Shown one piece after another: positions 10,016 through 19,276 of a stretch of 64,000 bases of DNA. The position numbers and the translations under genes are program-made. Origin of the DNA: Alopecurus myosuroides (Eukaryota; Streptophyta; Magnoliopsida; Poales; Poaceae); NCBI GenBank assembly GCA_028641055.1, contig CM054057.1, positions 726,116,484 through 726,180,483 on the forward strand. The letters are read 5' to 3'. The notes under the pieces were generated by a model. It did no database searches and was not told the DNA's origin. It saw only the letters and a list, made by a program, of their open reading frames with translations. Numbering within the stretch: the first letter of the stretch is position 1; each line of letters starts with the position of its first letter.

Positions 10016-13000
10016 TTACAAAATGCCCATTGGCCGAATAAGTGTTTGAGGCGATAAAAGTGAAACCTTACTCGGCGTCTTTGGCCGAGTCATCGACATT
10101 TTCCTTGGCGGCCGAGTTTTTGACTTGCTCGCGGTGGTTGTCCCAGCTCCTGCGTCCGGGTCAGCAGCAGTGTCGGTGCGAGCCGGAGGAGGGACAGCCG
10201 GCGTAGAGGTGGAAGGCACAGTATCGGCCTCAGCTTTCTTCTTGGCAGCTTCCTCTTTCTTCTTCGCAGCTTCCGCCTTCCACCGTTCCAGCATGTCAAA
10301 GGGCTTGGGCAGATCAGATTGAATTGGCTTGTCTTCGGCATCGTAAGGTGGATTGATCTTGCTTAAGTCCAGATTGTCGGCGATCAAGCTCGCCGAGTGA
10401 CGCACATCAGTATGAATGGCCTTGTAATTCTTACCGGTGAACTTGGAGCCGTCGTTGTTGAACTCGGGAAACCCGCCCACGAGCTTTGCCGGCTCAAGCC
10501 TGGGAAAATAGGCCTTGGCCAGAGCAAGCCCGCGGGTTACCCCAATCCGGCACGACGAACGCTTCCAGTGGTCGATCCACTCGGGGATGGTAGAACATGC
10601 GTCAAGCAAAGAGTCCAAACCACAATACCCCCTACCCGGCCACTTCACAGCCTCCAAAATCCACTTGGTGCCGATAGTAAGTTGCCGGATCACGGCGCTC
10701 AGGGTCTTCAGCTATTCAATGTCATCTTCATCTAGGGCCTTTTCACCCGGACCTGCACAATAACAGCAAAAGTTAAGGCACTAAAATCCGGATGATAAAA
10801 GTTACGGAATGAGAAATCCGGGTTATAATTAGAAAAGTCGGAAATTCTTACCAAGCAGAGTGCGGTAAGTATCGGCAATCTGGGCCGAAATCTTCTTCAG
10901 TTCACCCTCAGCAGTTTGGGACCTTTTCTTGTACTTTTTCACATCCTTCTCAAGACTCTTCACATCAGACTCAAGATCTTCACGTAACTTGGTCTCGACC
11001 TCAAGGAGCTCGTTGGTCTTTGCCAACACCTCCTCAGACTGGGTCACATAGGCCTGTGAAAAAAAATAAAGGACAAGTTAGTCGGACAAAAGATGTATCC
11101 GGGTAAGGTAAATCATAGAGTTATAAAAGTACCAAGGAAACTATGCATAGTTCACTCGGAACTTGGGGACTATGTGAATATACAAGCAATACTGGTTAAT
11201 TTACCTAGTGCTTAGCCGCCATGGCTTCCAGAATCCCCTTTTCATCAGTCTTCAAGGTGAAGAGAGCACCTAGCATTTCTTCAAAGCTCAGATCGTCGAG
11301 TCTCGGCCTGGAGGAGCTGGGGCCCTGAGTACCCGGAGGTGGAGTTCTTTCCTGCTTGGGGGAGGATACCCGGGTCGCCTGGTTGTTAGGAGTGGGATCA
11401 CCCCTCCGCGTCCCCAGGATCTCGACATCCTCATTCCCGGGTGTGTGAGTTGGCAGGGGAAACTCGGCTTCCTGCTCAGTCGGGTCTACCAGAAAGTCTT
11501 CTTCTTCACCGCCAGCCGCGGCCTTCGCAGTATCTTCCGGGTCCTCCATAGCCGGATTATACACGTCCATGTCCTCCGGGTCACTAATCGTGACCTTGGC
11601 CCTGAGAAAGAGAAATAGATAGTCAGTGTATGGTGAATCAAAGATATGGAAAAAGTTAGTGTATTGAATAGCAAGAAAAATGACTTACCCGGTGTTCATG
11701 ACAAAATCCGGTGGGAGATCGTTGCTAGACCAGGAAGAAGCTGATAAAGAGTGGGAAAGTGAGACCCGGATTTGTCCGGCTAGTGGATGATTTGGAGATG
11801 GAAATCTTCGAGGAAGGTGGGAAGAATGAGTTTGGGGAATACCGGCTTTGCGAGCGGGGGACGAAGGAATTCCCGGGTGAAGGGGATCGTCACCCGGAGA
11901 GTTCCGGGTTACCCTACGCTTGACTGGGGCGGGTTCCTTCAAGCGTGATGAATTGATCAAATGTTGGTTAAGTTCGCACATGTTAGCGTACGAATATGGT
12001 TTGGAGGCAATTGAGGCGTAAGGCACCTTGAAGACAACGCCTCGGGTCTTCCTCTTTGCTCCAACCTCGATTTTTGGCTCAGCTTCGCTCTCGTCGGACT
12101 GGGTGTCCTCCTTATCTTATAGCCCTGGTAAACATGGCATATTGTCGGAAAAAGGGAAAAAGTTGGCCTAGATAAGATAACCAGACAAGGAAATGAGCGA
12201 GACTCGGATATTACCTTCATCAGTATCAGCCGGCTCCTCGTCCTCTTCCAAGTTTTCGGAAGGAGGAGGGGTATCAATCTTCCAGAAAGCGCTATCTTAC
12301 TGAGATAAAAATACAATGACAAAAGTTAGTGATTGTACCAGAAAGGTATTAGTCGGATAAAGGGTGATAACCGGTTCTTACTGCTGGAGCCGGGTTATCC
12401 CGCGTGTACGGGTCCAGGCCGGCTATGTTCCGGATCACCTCCAGTTTCTCGGCCAAGAAGTTTTTCATGATCTTGTTTGCATCCGAGGCCGGGTAATTCC
12501 TCAACAAATAGCGAAGAGAATCGGTGACGTGCCCAGAATAGTTGCACATGAGTTTGGGCCGGACACTGTTGGGTTGAACCCGGAAAGTTACCCAAGTTTT
12601 GATTAGATTGAGCCCGAGGAGACCGTGGGCCGACAGTACGGCTAGTTTGTGCAGAAGGGGCTGGATAGTTTGCCTCTCGGCCTCAGAAGCGAAGGAGCTG
12701 AAACTATAGGATAGATTGAGGAGGTTTTCGGTGAAACCCGGAAGTGGCTTCTCGCCGGCTGAGGAGGTATCCTGGCAGTAGAAATACGTTTTCTGCCAAT
12801 GTTTGACGCGAGAACTGAGACCCAGAGTCGGCATGAGGGAATTTTTCCTCCTCTGGATGGAGACCCCTCCACAGACTAGGAGGGCTCCATCGCCGCTCTC
12901 TCGGCACGGCTTGCATTGAAAAAGTTCAAGGAAAAGAGCTAAATTTGGTGGGATGCATAGGTATGATTCGCACAAAACTATGAAGTGAGTAATGTTGAGC

Positions 13001-13335
13001 ATAGAGTTGGGGCCAATATCAAATACTCGGAGTTTGTAGTGGTCCAGGAGCTCCCGGAAGAAAGGGTGACCCGGGGGGCGGAAACCCCGAATCACATGCT
13101 CGACAAAAACTACTACCTCATCGAGACCTGGAGAAGGCCGAGACTCCTCTCCAGGCACCCTCCAGTGGATGTCCTCCCGGGCGGGCAGAACACCCGACTC
13201 TGCGAGCTCGTCCAACCTGGCCTTGGTCACGGTCGATCTCGCCCAGTTGGCAGAGATCGATTGACTCGGTTTTGCTTTGCCAGCCGGGTGTTTTCCTTTC
13301 AGCTTGGCGCTGGCCTTAGGTGCCATGTGCGTGAT
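10016..13335 (-). pseudogene. Antisense gene of the Tat element ('putative gypsy-type transposon' protein), spliced, three nonsense codons
   Basis: Coding exons on the minus strand are 13326-12382, 12299-12215, 12115-11689, 11601-11205, 11053-10852 and 10752-10016. Every junction has GT/AG and phases agree throughout, giving about 930 codons. Exon 1 matches the plant family annotated as putative gypsy-type transposon, with FRPPGHPFFRELLDHY and LNITHFIVLCESYL. Exon 5 is a coiled coil, and the last exon has WIDHWKRS near its start and then a Lys/Ala/Glu-rich helix. TAA at 12297-12299, TAG at 11205-11207 and TAG at 10712-10714 interrupt it; each could come from a CAA or CAG codon by one C-to-T change. 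Similar antisense genes accompany Tat elements in other plants; their function is unknown. Confidence 0.8.
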
Positions 13336-13950
13336 CTAAAAAGTAGGAAAATGCAGAGTGTAAATATCGAGAGACCCGGAAACCGTGATTATCCGACTTA
13401 GCGAAAAGTACTTGCGGAAAGTTTAGCAGATTGGATCTAATCGAGAACATATGCGGAAAAATTCGCGATTGTAAGTTATAGAGATGTGTTGTGAAGTGCG
13501 CAATTGAATCTAAACCAAACGTTGGCCATGGAAAAGGAAAGGTAATGGCGCATTTTACTGGTAAGAAATGGAGGAGCATTTGAGGGTAATCCTAGATCCA
13601 ATTTGCCCGCGCCAAATCGAGAATTAGATCCAAGAGGTTGAAGAGCTTACCAGTGCGATTAAGATGGAAGCGCGGCGGCGGCGGATGGCCCGAAACGGCG
13701 GCGGCTCCTGGAGATCCCCGGCGAGCTGCTCGAGGCGCGGCGGTGGAGGTCGACAGCGGCGTTCTGGGCGCGCGCAGTGGTGAACGAACGGCGGCGGCGC
13801 AGCTCCCGCGACGTTCTCGCGACCGGCGGCGTGAACTTGCTGGTCACGGCCTTGGGCTTGAGCTCGCACGCGCAGGTGAGAAGTGGAGAGAGGAGGAAGA
13901 TGGAGAATGAGCCTTAGATGGGTTACCCCCTGGACACCTATTTATAGGTG
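13336..13950 (-). promoter_or_regulatory. Promoter and 5' exon/intron of the antisense gene
   Basis: A TATA box (CTATAAATA on the minus strand, about 13938-13947) lies upstream of a GC-rich first exon. A donor at 13650-13649 (ACTG|GTAAGC) and an acceptor ending at 13336 (TTTTTAG) define an intron. The first exon can be read from an ATG at 13869 in phase with the main ORF, so a 76-residue N-terminal extension is possible. Confidence 0.6.
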
Positions 13951-14337
13951 CGGGGTGGGAGCGCCCTAGGTCTAGGCGGCAAGACCAAAATTTTCGGAAA
14001 AATATCACCCATCCGGATATTTTGGGATCAACATTAAAAATGCCCGTTACGGGATATCCGGAAGAGATTGAAACGGATTACGAGCGCGATATTCGAACTG
14101 ATTAGCGGATGGTACGAGTCCGGGTCTTGTGTGTTTTCTCGGAGTGTTGACCCGGGAAAACGATGTTTGACTCGGGAAAAACCGGGTTACTATATGGACC
14201 TCCTATGGAGCAAGGCCTAGCTGTTATCAAAGCATTTTAACCCGGTGTTTTATGGATTTGAGTGTTTGTTATTTTTGCAGGGAATAGCGTGCGCTTCATG
14301 GTTGATCCCGAGAAGCCCAAGCTATTCTGGGGACTAC

Positions 14338-14801
14338 TGATGGAGGGATAATAACCCGGTAGTCTAATGTCAAGGTGTAACCCGGCCCAAAGGAAGTCAC
14401 GCAAGACCCGGCACAAGGAAGAGGAGTTTCTAGAAGGCCCAAGAAGGAACGCATGCCCAGTAACCCGGCTTTCGGGGTTGCTGTTAGGAAACTTAGGGTT
14501 TGTGTGTGGTTTCCGGGTAGGATTCCGAGTGTGCCTTGTATAGGAAGCCGGGGAGCCGGGTAAGATATAAGCCGGCTCCTAGGGTTAGAGAAACAGAGCT
14601 TCATCAGATATTCGAGTATCTCAGTAATACGAGAGCTGACATTGTAACCCTAGATCGGAGACTCGGCGACTTGATTGCTAGAGCTACCAGATCGATTAGT
14701 AACATGATTTCCCCTAAGCTAAGCCCTCTCCCAAACACCAGAGTCGAATTACCCCAAGATAAGTTACCCCTGGTAACGTCTGCCGTGATTATCCCACGAC
14801 A
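14338..14801 (+). mobile_element. 3' LTR of the Tat element (464 bp)
   Basis: The LTR begins TGATGGAGGGATAAT after the purine-rich GGGGACTAC and ends ATTATCCCACGACA, so the short inverted ends GGGATAAT/ATTATCCC and TG...CA are present. GATATAAGC at about 14565 is a possible TATA box. The following sequence is CACTA-2 coding DNA. Confidence 0.75.
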
Positions 14802-14807
14802 GGTCTT

Positions 14808-16623
14808 GTGATCAAGCGCAACACCGGTGCCACATCCCCTATGGCCCCGCCCAATAAGATCGTCCGGCCCACGAAGCAAAGAGCCCTCCATACAGTACCC
14901 AAGGCCGTCGCCCCTCAGAAGGAAACGGCCGTAGTCGTCGCCACCACCACCCAGAAGGAACCGGCGGTCGTTGCCACCACCACAAGGCACCAAGTGTTGT
15001 TGGGAAAAATGCCGGAACGACCGGCCAAAACATCATCAAAGGCAGTTGTGCCTCAACCGCCGGCATCACGACCGCCGTCACCACCCAAGGACGTGGACAT
15101 AGGGCTTGCTGGAGCCGGTGTCGATGATTATCATTACGATGAAAATGTCGACATCAATGCCTACCTCAACACGGGCTGCAGCGAAGATAAGTACATGCCT
15201 GCTATGGATCGTGACGATGAAGCCTTTCGCAGTCACGACGATCAACCTAGGCGTGCTGAAATCACGCAGCGCCTGACCTTCCAGCAGGGTACGGTATTCA
15301 GCCCCGGCACACTGCATAAGACAGTTGTAGGGTCGCCCCGAGCACCCCCAGCTGCGCCCCCACCAGTACCCCCAGCTCCCGCAGCAGATCAGGCCACCGC
15401 CAGCAAGAAGATTAGGAAGAGACCTGCTAAGGTAAAGGGCCAGCCTAGTAAGATCTTGGCCGACGCCGTGGTACGACCCCCTAAGCATGGCTTGACCAGC
15501 TTGCATGAAGCTGGCCAACCGATACTGCGTCCGGACGAGATACACGGGGCAACTGGAACAATGCTCACTTTGCAGAACATTATCGTGATGCTAGAGGGCC
15601 TCCTTCTTAAAGACGAGTGTCCAAATTACCCGGTGTTCGTGGTCAAGGTGCCAGAGGGCCCGGACTTCGTCCATGAAGACCCCGCGGGACTGTTCTTCAT
15701 AGCGTACGAGGATATCTTCAATCTTTTTCACTCGAGACGGCTAGACTATAACTTGGTCCGCCTATACGCGCTCAATGCTCAGCTGCAGATCCAGCGAGAG
15801 TTACCCTCGTACGTTGTGGTAGCGGATCCCTACTACATGCGTGATAGCCAGTTGGAGGAAGGATCAAGTACACAGACCAAGGCAGTGAAGTACCTCGAGA
15901 GCTTCATGTTGAGATAGAGTGAGAAGAGGGACATTCTTTTGCCTGTCTTTCCCGAGTAAGTCTCGCGACCGTCGTAGCTAATGTTTTCTGTCTAGATTTC
16001 ATCCATTGCTTATCCTTGTTTCAATTGCATGTGTTGAGCAGGGACACATACTGCACACTCATCATGCTTTGCCCAAAGTGGTCATTTGCCCAGTAATTTG
16101 ACTCGTCGAATACGACGAAGAGGAAAGACTACACCAGAATAAGGGGTGTTCTCGATGAGGCTATCAATGGCTACGCCCAAAATGGAGGCACATTCGAAAA
16201 GAAACAAGAATGTATCAGGCCGGCTACTGGCAAATACGGGTTCAAGCACGTGACCGAGTTCCCCTGCATCAAGCAGCCAGCTTGGAGCACGAAGGAGGCC
16301 TTCTATGCCCTCCATCACCTCAAAGGGATTGTCCGCGATGTAAATAATATTAATCATCCTTCTAAACTCCGAGACTGGTCCAACAAAATGGCGGGGGAAA
16401 TCTCACAGGAAGATCTTATGCAAGATTTTCATCGCATCAAAGTCAAGTTGTCGGAGATAATCATTGAAGATGTCAACAAAAAGGGGGGGGGTCCTTAAAC
16501 AATCCCATAGGGTTATGTCAGAGGGATATCCAGGAATGCCTAGAGCGGCAGGCTGATCGTAGGTCGTGGATGACGAAAGACTTATATAAGCCGTTTCCGG
16601 CGCCGCGGAAGAGGTCTCACTGA
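14808..16623 (+). pseudogene. Ulp1-like CACTA protein, broken and without catalytic His/Cys
   Basis: Exon 1 (to 15955) has a proline-rich N-terminal part and then the CACTA second-ORF region with EDIFNLFHSRRLDYNLVRLY. The intron 15956-16041 has a GTAAGT donor and an AGCAG acceptor, in the same place and phase as in CACTA-1. Exon 2 carries the Ulp1-like core: TYCTLIMLCPKW where active enzymes have His-Trp, FDSS, and KQPAWSTKEAFYALHHL where the catalytic Cys is expected. TAG at 15915-15917, TAA at 16094-16096 and a frameshift in the G9 run at 16483-16491 disrupt it. In the shifted frame the C-terminal tail resembles that of CACTA-1 and ends with TGA at 16621-16623. Confidence 0.75.
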
Positions 16624-16855
16624 TCGAGGTGTGCCTAGCTACTATTAGTTTGTTTAACAAGTTTGTTTAACAAAATTTGCTTAATTAGCTCTAAACTTAG
16701 GCCTAGCTTTATGCTTAGTTAGCTTGAACTTGCGTGATATCGATGTTGTATATCTTTGATGTTTATTTTTGTTTCCTTAGTTGGTTTTGGTGAACATATA
16801 TGCCTTAGTTGTTTTTTGCATTACTTACTAATATGCTTTGTGTCTATCTATATAG

Positions 16856-17098
16856 ATGACGTACTACGTGGTGTTCGAGGGTCGGGTTCCAGGAGTCTAT
16901 AACGAGTGGAAGGACTGTAAAGCACAGGTGGACAAGTTCAGCGACAACTGCTATAAAGGATACGAGACTAGACACGAGGCGATTGCGAAGTGGAGGGACC
17001 ACCAGTCAAAACAGAAGAACAAGATGAAGACCTCCATCAAGCTACCGTTCTTGCTCACCATCGTCGCCGTGCTTGTAGTCTATTTCATCTTAGCTTAG
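16856..17098 (+). CDS. Small tail-anchored protein with RNase H1 hybrid-binding/viroplasmin-type domain (CACTA-2)
   Basis: The 80-residue ORF begins at the ATG directly after TATATAG, a possible splice acceptor. Residues 3-46 give YYVVFEGRVPGVYNEW, Cys, QVDKF and YKGYETR, the conserved core of the RNase H1 N-terminal/viroplasmin fold. Residues about 62-80 form one hydrophobic segment reaching the C-terminus. The layout equals that of the CACTA-1 protein at 1448-1711, although only the core is well conserved. It is fully open even though the upstream Ulp1-like gene has two nonsense codons and a frameshift. Function unknown; hybrid or RNA binding at a membrane is inferred from the domain. Confidence 0.75.
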   Translation: MTYYVVFEGRVPGVYNEWKDCKAQVDKFSDNCYKGYETRHEAIAKWRDHQSKQKNKMKTSIKLPFLLTIVAVLVVYFILA

Positions 17099-17379
17099 GC
17101 ATTTGTAACTTGACAACTCGAGTAACTATGTGGTGACAATTGTTCGATGATGTTTGACTCGATCACTTTGAGGCAAATTCGATACTTTGCACTATGTATC
17201 TATGTATCACTATTGTAATTAAGTAATGTGTGACTTATATCTTTGTCAAATATCAGTAGTATGTTATATATTGTCAAATATCACTGCTGTGTATTCAAAC
17301 TGTCTAATTCCTGTATAATTCCTGTATATTTAAACTGTATACACCAGAAACAAATTAAATTTCGAAAAAAATACATTCT

Positions 17380-17681
17380 TTTCTGTGGCGCACCAGCGAA
17401 ACGTTCTGTGGCGCATCACTTTCTATGGCGCATCACCACATGGTGCGCCACAGAATCAACTCTTCATTCTATGGCACATGTACCTGGTGCGCCATAGACT
17501 CCACTTTTTGTGGCGCATGTTGGGCGTGCGCCATAGAAGCAAATATTTCTGTGGCGCACGGGCGGGGTGCGCCACGGAAAATATTTTAATGGCGTGTATT
17601 CTGTGGCGCACCCCTGAGACCCCGTGGTGCGCCACAGAATATCTATTTGGTGCGCCACAGATGAGGCAATCTGTACTAGTG
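17380..17681 (+). repeat. CACTA-2 subterminal repeats and terminal inverted repeat
   Basis: About ten GTGGCGCACC-like units occur, many as facing pairs (TGTGGCGCA ... TGCGCCACAG). The array ends CTGTACTAGTG. The unit differs from the GTGACGC(A/G)CC unit of CACTA-1. Confidence 0.85.
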
Positions 17682-17979
17682 AACTTTTGCAAAAAAAACC
17701 TTCTTTAAACAAAGTTTTACAAAATCTCTTGTATATGTGGTATCTACAAGAGAAACCATATTGTTTTCTTTTGATGTATCTTCTTCAATAAAGATATAGA
17801 GATGTCAAAATCAACCATGATGTATCTTTCATCCATCATGGATAGTGAACCCTATGTATAGCCTACCCACTTTACCATATAAGCATACTTGCATTCTATT
17901 AAGCTTCATAAAGGATGTCTTGCAGAGTATATTCAAATATACTCATATTGGTTTCGTCACTAGCTATTTACTTGGCTAG

Positions 17980-18047
17980 AATACGAGGAGCAGCCTTAGG
18001 AGGATTATTACGAGGAGGAGTACTACGTCGAAGACCACGCGAACTAG
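17980..18047 (+). pseudogene. LTR-type terminal exon remnant encoding an acidic Tyr-rich peptide
   Basis: After a GGCTAG acceptor the frame reads EYEEQP, a TAG stop, then EDYYEEEYYVEDHAN and a final TAG. The phase and character resemble the last LTR exon of the chromodomain element at 55410-55474. The second copy is at 29768-29835. Confidence 0.45.
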
Positions 18048-18329
18048 GCTCGTCTCCGGGTCAGCAGCCTGTAGGTTAAGGCGGGACTCGGGTGCTACCA
18101 CATTGTGTTTTGCTATCTTCCGTTGTGTGTGTGTGTGTTATTTGTCTGCCATGTATGGCAGTTGTTAAGACTTGGTCATGGACCATTTATGTAAGACTTT
18201 ATTATTCGTGTAATGGATAATGTTATCTGTGTACCTACTTCGTATGTTGTTCACGACTGATCTTCCTGAGATCGTGAATGTATGCATATGAGGGGCCTTG
18301 GACTTGCTAGTCAGGGGCCTCTACAATCT

Positions 18330-18518
18330 GTTGAGAGAGCTTTCTCAGCAATAAAAATTATCAAGTCCAAATTATGCAACAAGATAAATGATGATTGATT
18401 CAACCACTTGATGATATGTTACACCGAGTGAGAAATATTCAAATCGCTTGATGATGTCACTATTATTCGGCGGTTTCATGCTAATTCTCGTAGAGGGCTT
18501 TTGCCAAGACATTATTAG
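18330..18518 (+). pseudogene. hAT transposase C-terminal dimerisation region, remnant (copy 1)
   Basis: The frame reads VERAFSAIKIIKSKLCNKIN, then a TGA stop, FNHLMICYTE, another stop and IIRRFHANSRRG. This is the conserved C-terminal hAT dimerisation block of plant TTF-type hAT proteins. No other part of a hAT element is present. The same remnant with the same two stops is in copy 2. Confidence 0.7.
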
Positions 18519-18927
18519 TACTTCAAGGTATGTGTCACACTTTATAATCGGAATAATATTTTTCAACTATATAAATTATTAATTTTTACTTTCTTTTTTA
18601 ATACTGCAGTTTCTATTTTGGATGTTTTAATGGAACATTTGGTTATCTTGGTTTGTTTTCATTTCATGGCTCATATTGTCTAGTGAGCTATCTTTTTAAT
18701 ATTCTTGGTTATGTACTACCTCCGTTTCATGAAACGAGGCATGAATTTTTTTTCCCCAAAATATCCACAAAACAAGGCGCCCAAAATACTGCGCAGGTTC
18801 TATAACGTAGTACCCTGGGATAGGTTATCCTTATATTTCTCACGTGGTGGTCTGTCGCTAACATGAAAGTTGAACATGCACAAGAGGGTTACTGCGGTGC
18901 ATGTGTTCTCCCATTTCATGACTTATA

Positions 18928-19273
18928 TGTTACACGCAATAGCAAATCAATTATGAAATTAAGCAAGATCAAACCAACGGGGACACGAGATTTTAACGTG
19001 GAAAACCCTTCCAACAAGGAAGAGAAAAAACCACGGGCGCCAGCCAGCAATACTTCACTATTTTCGGGTGAGGTTACAATCGCGCCGGGATTTACAATAT
19101 GTGGCTTATCCCGTGTGGCGGCTTACAAGAGGTATATAAAGGCGGTCCTGACCTAACTAGGTCGGTAATTGTGTATCCAACTCCGACTCGGTATCAACTC
19201 GTACGGGCCTCCGCGTAGTGGAGACCGAACTTTTCTTTATCTTCATATGAATTTGGATCGCCATAAAATAACA
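18928..19273 (+). mobile_element. Solo LTR or TRIM-like element (346 bp)
   Basis: It starts TGTTACACGC and ends AATAACA, so it has TG...CA ends with TGTTA/TAACA inverted repeats. The target duplication TTATA is at 18923-18927 on the left; on the right it is split by the later element (TTA at 19274-19276; full TTATA at 28594-28598). The second copy of the tandem duplication has the uninterrupted site GACTTATATATGC at about 30704-30716, proving insertion. GGTATATAAAGG at about 19131-19142 is a good TATA box. Confidence 0.75.
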
Positions 19274-19276
19274 TTA

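Larger units (their letters stand above)
2344..14801 (+). mobile_element. Tat-lineage gypsy retrotransposon, 5' LTR outside window
   Basis: Gag, protease, reverse transcriptase, a first RNase H, a second archaeal-type RNase H and integrase are read in this order, followed by a long 3' region with an antisense gene and one LTR (14338-14801). The second RNase H and the antisense gene are marks of the Tat group of plant gypsy elements. The coding region has many stops and frameshifts, so the copy is dead. The 5' LTR must lie left of CACTA-1, which inserted just before gag. The element itself inserted into CACTA-2; GGTCT at 14802-14806 would be the right target duplication. Confidence 0.85.
14802..17681 (+). 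mobile_element. CACTA transposon 2, right (3') part
   Basis: The segment resumes right after the Tat LTR in CACTA coding sequence and ends at 17681 with CTGTACTAGTG (CACTAGTACAG read inward). The last 300 bases carry inverted and direct GTGGCGCACC repeats. Its gene order is that of CACTA-1, but the sequences are clearly diverged. The left part lies beyond the window, left of the Tat element. Confidence 0.85.
17714..18927 (+). repeat. Tandem duplication, copy 1, segment X
   Basis: This stretch, starting TTTTACAAAATCTCTTGT, is nearly identical to 29480-30712. It contains no intact gene. It includes a gypsy-LTR-like terminal exon (17980-18047), a hAT transposase remnant (18330-18518) and AT-rich sequence. 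Copy 1 continues at 28704 after the later insertions. Confidence 0.85.

Noticed and set aside
17464..17708. ORFs with repeated HRNI/WRTP-like words near the CACTA-2 end
   Set aside because: They translate the subterminal repeat array.
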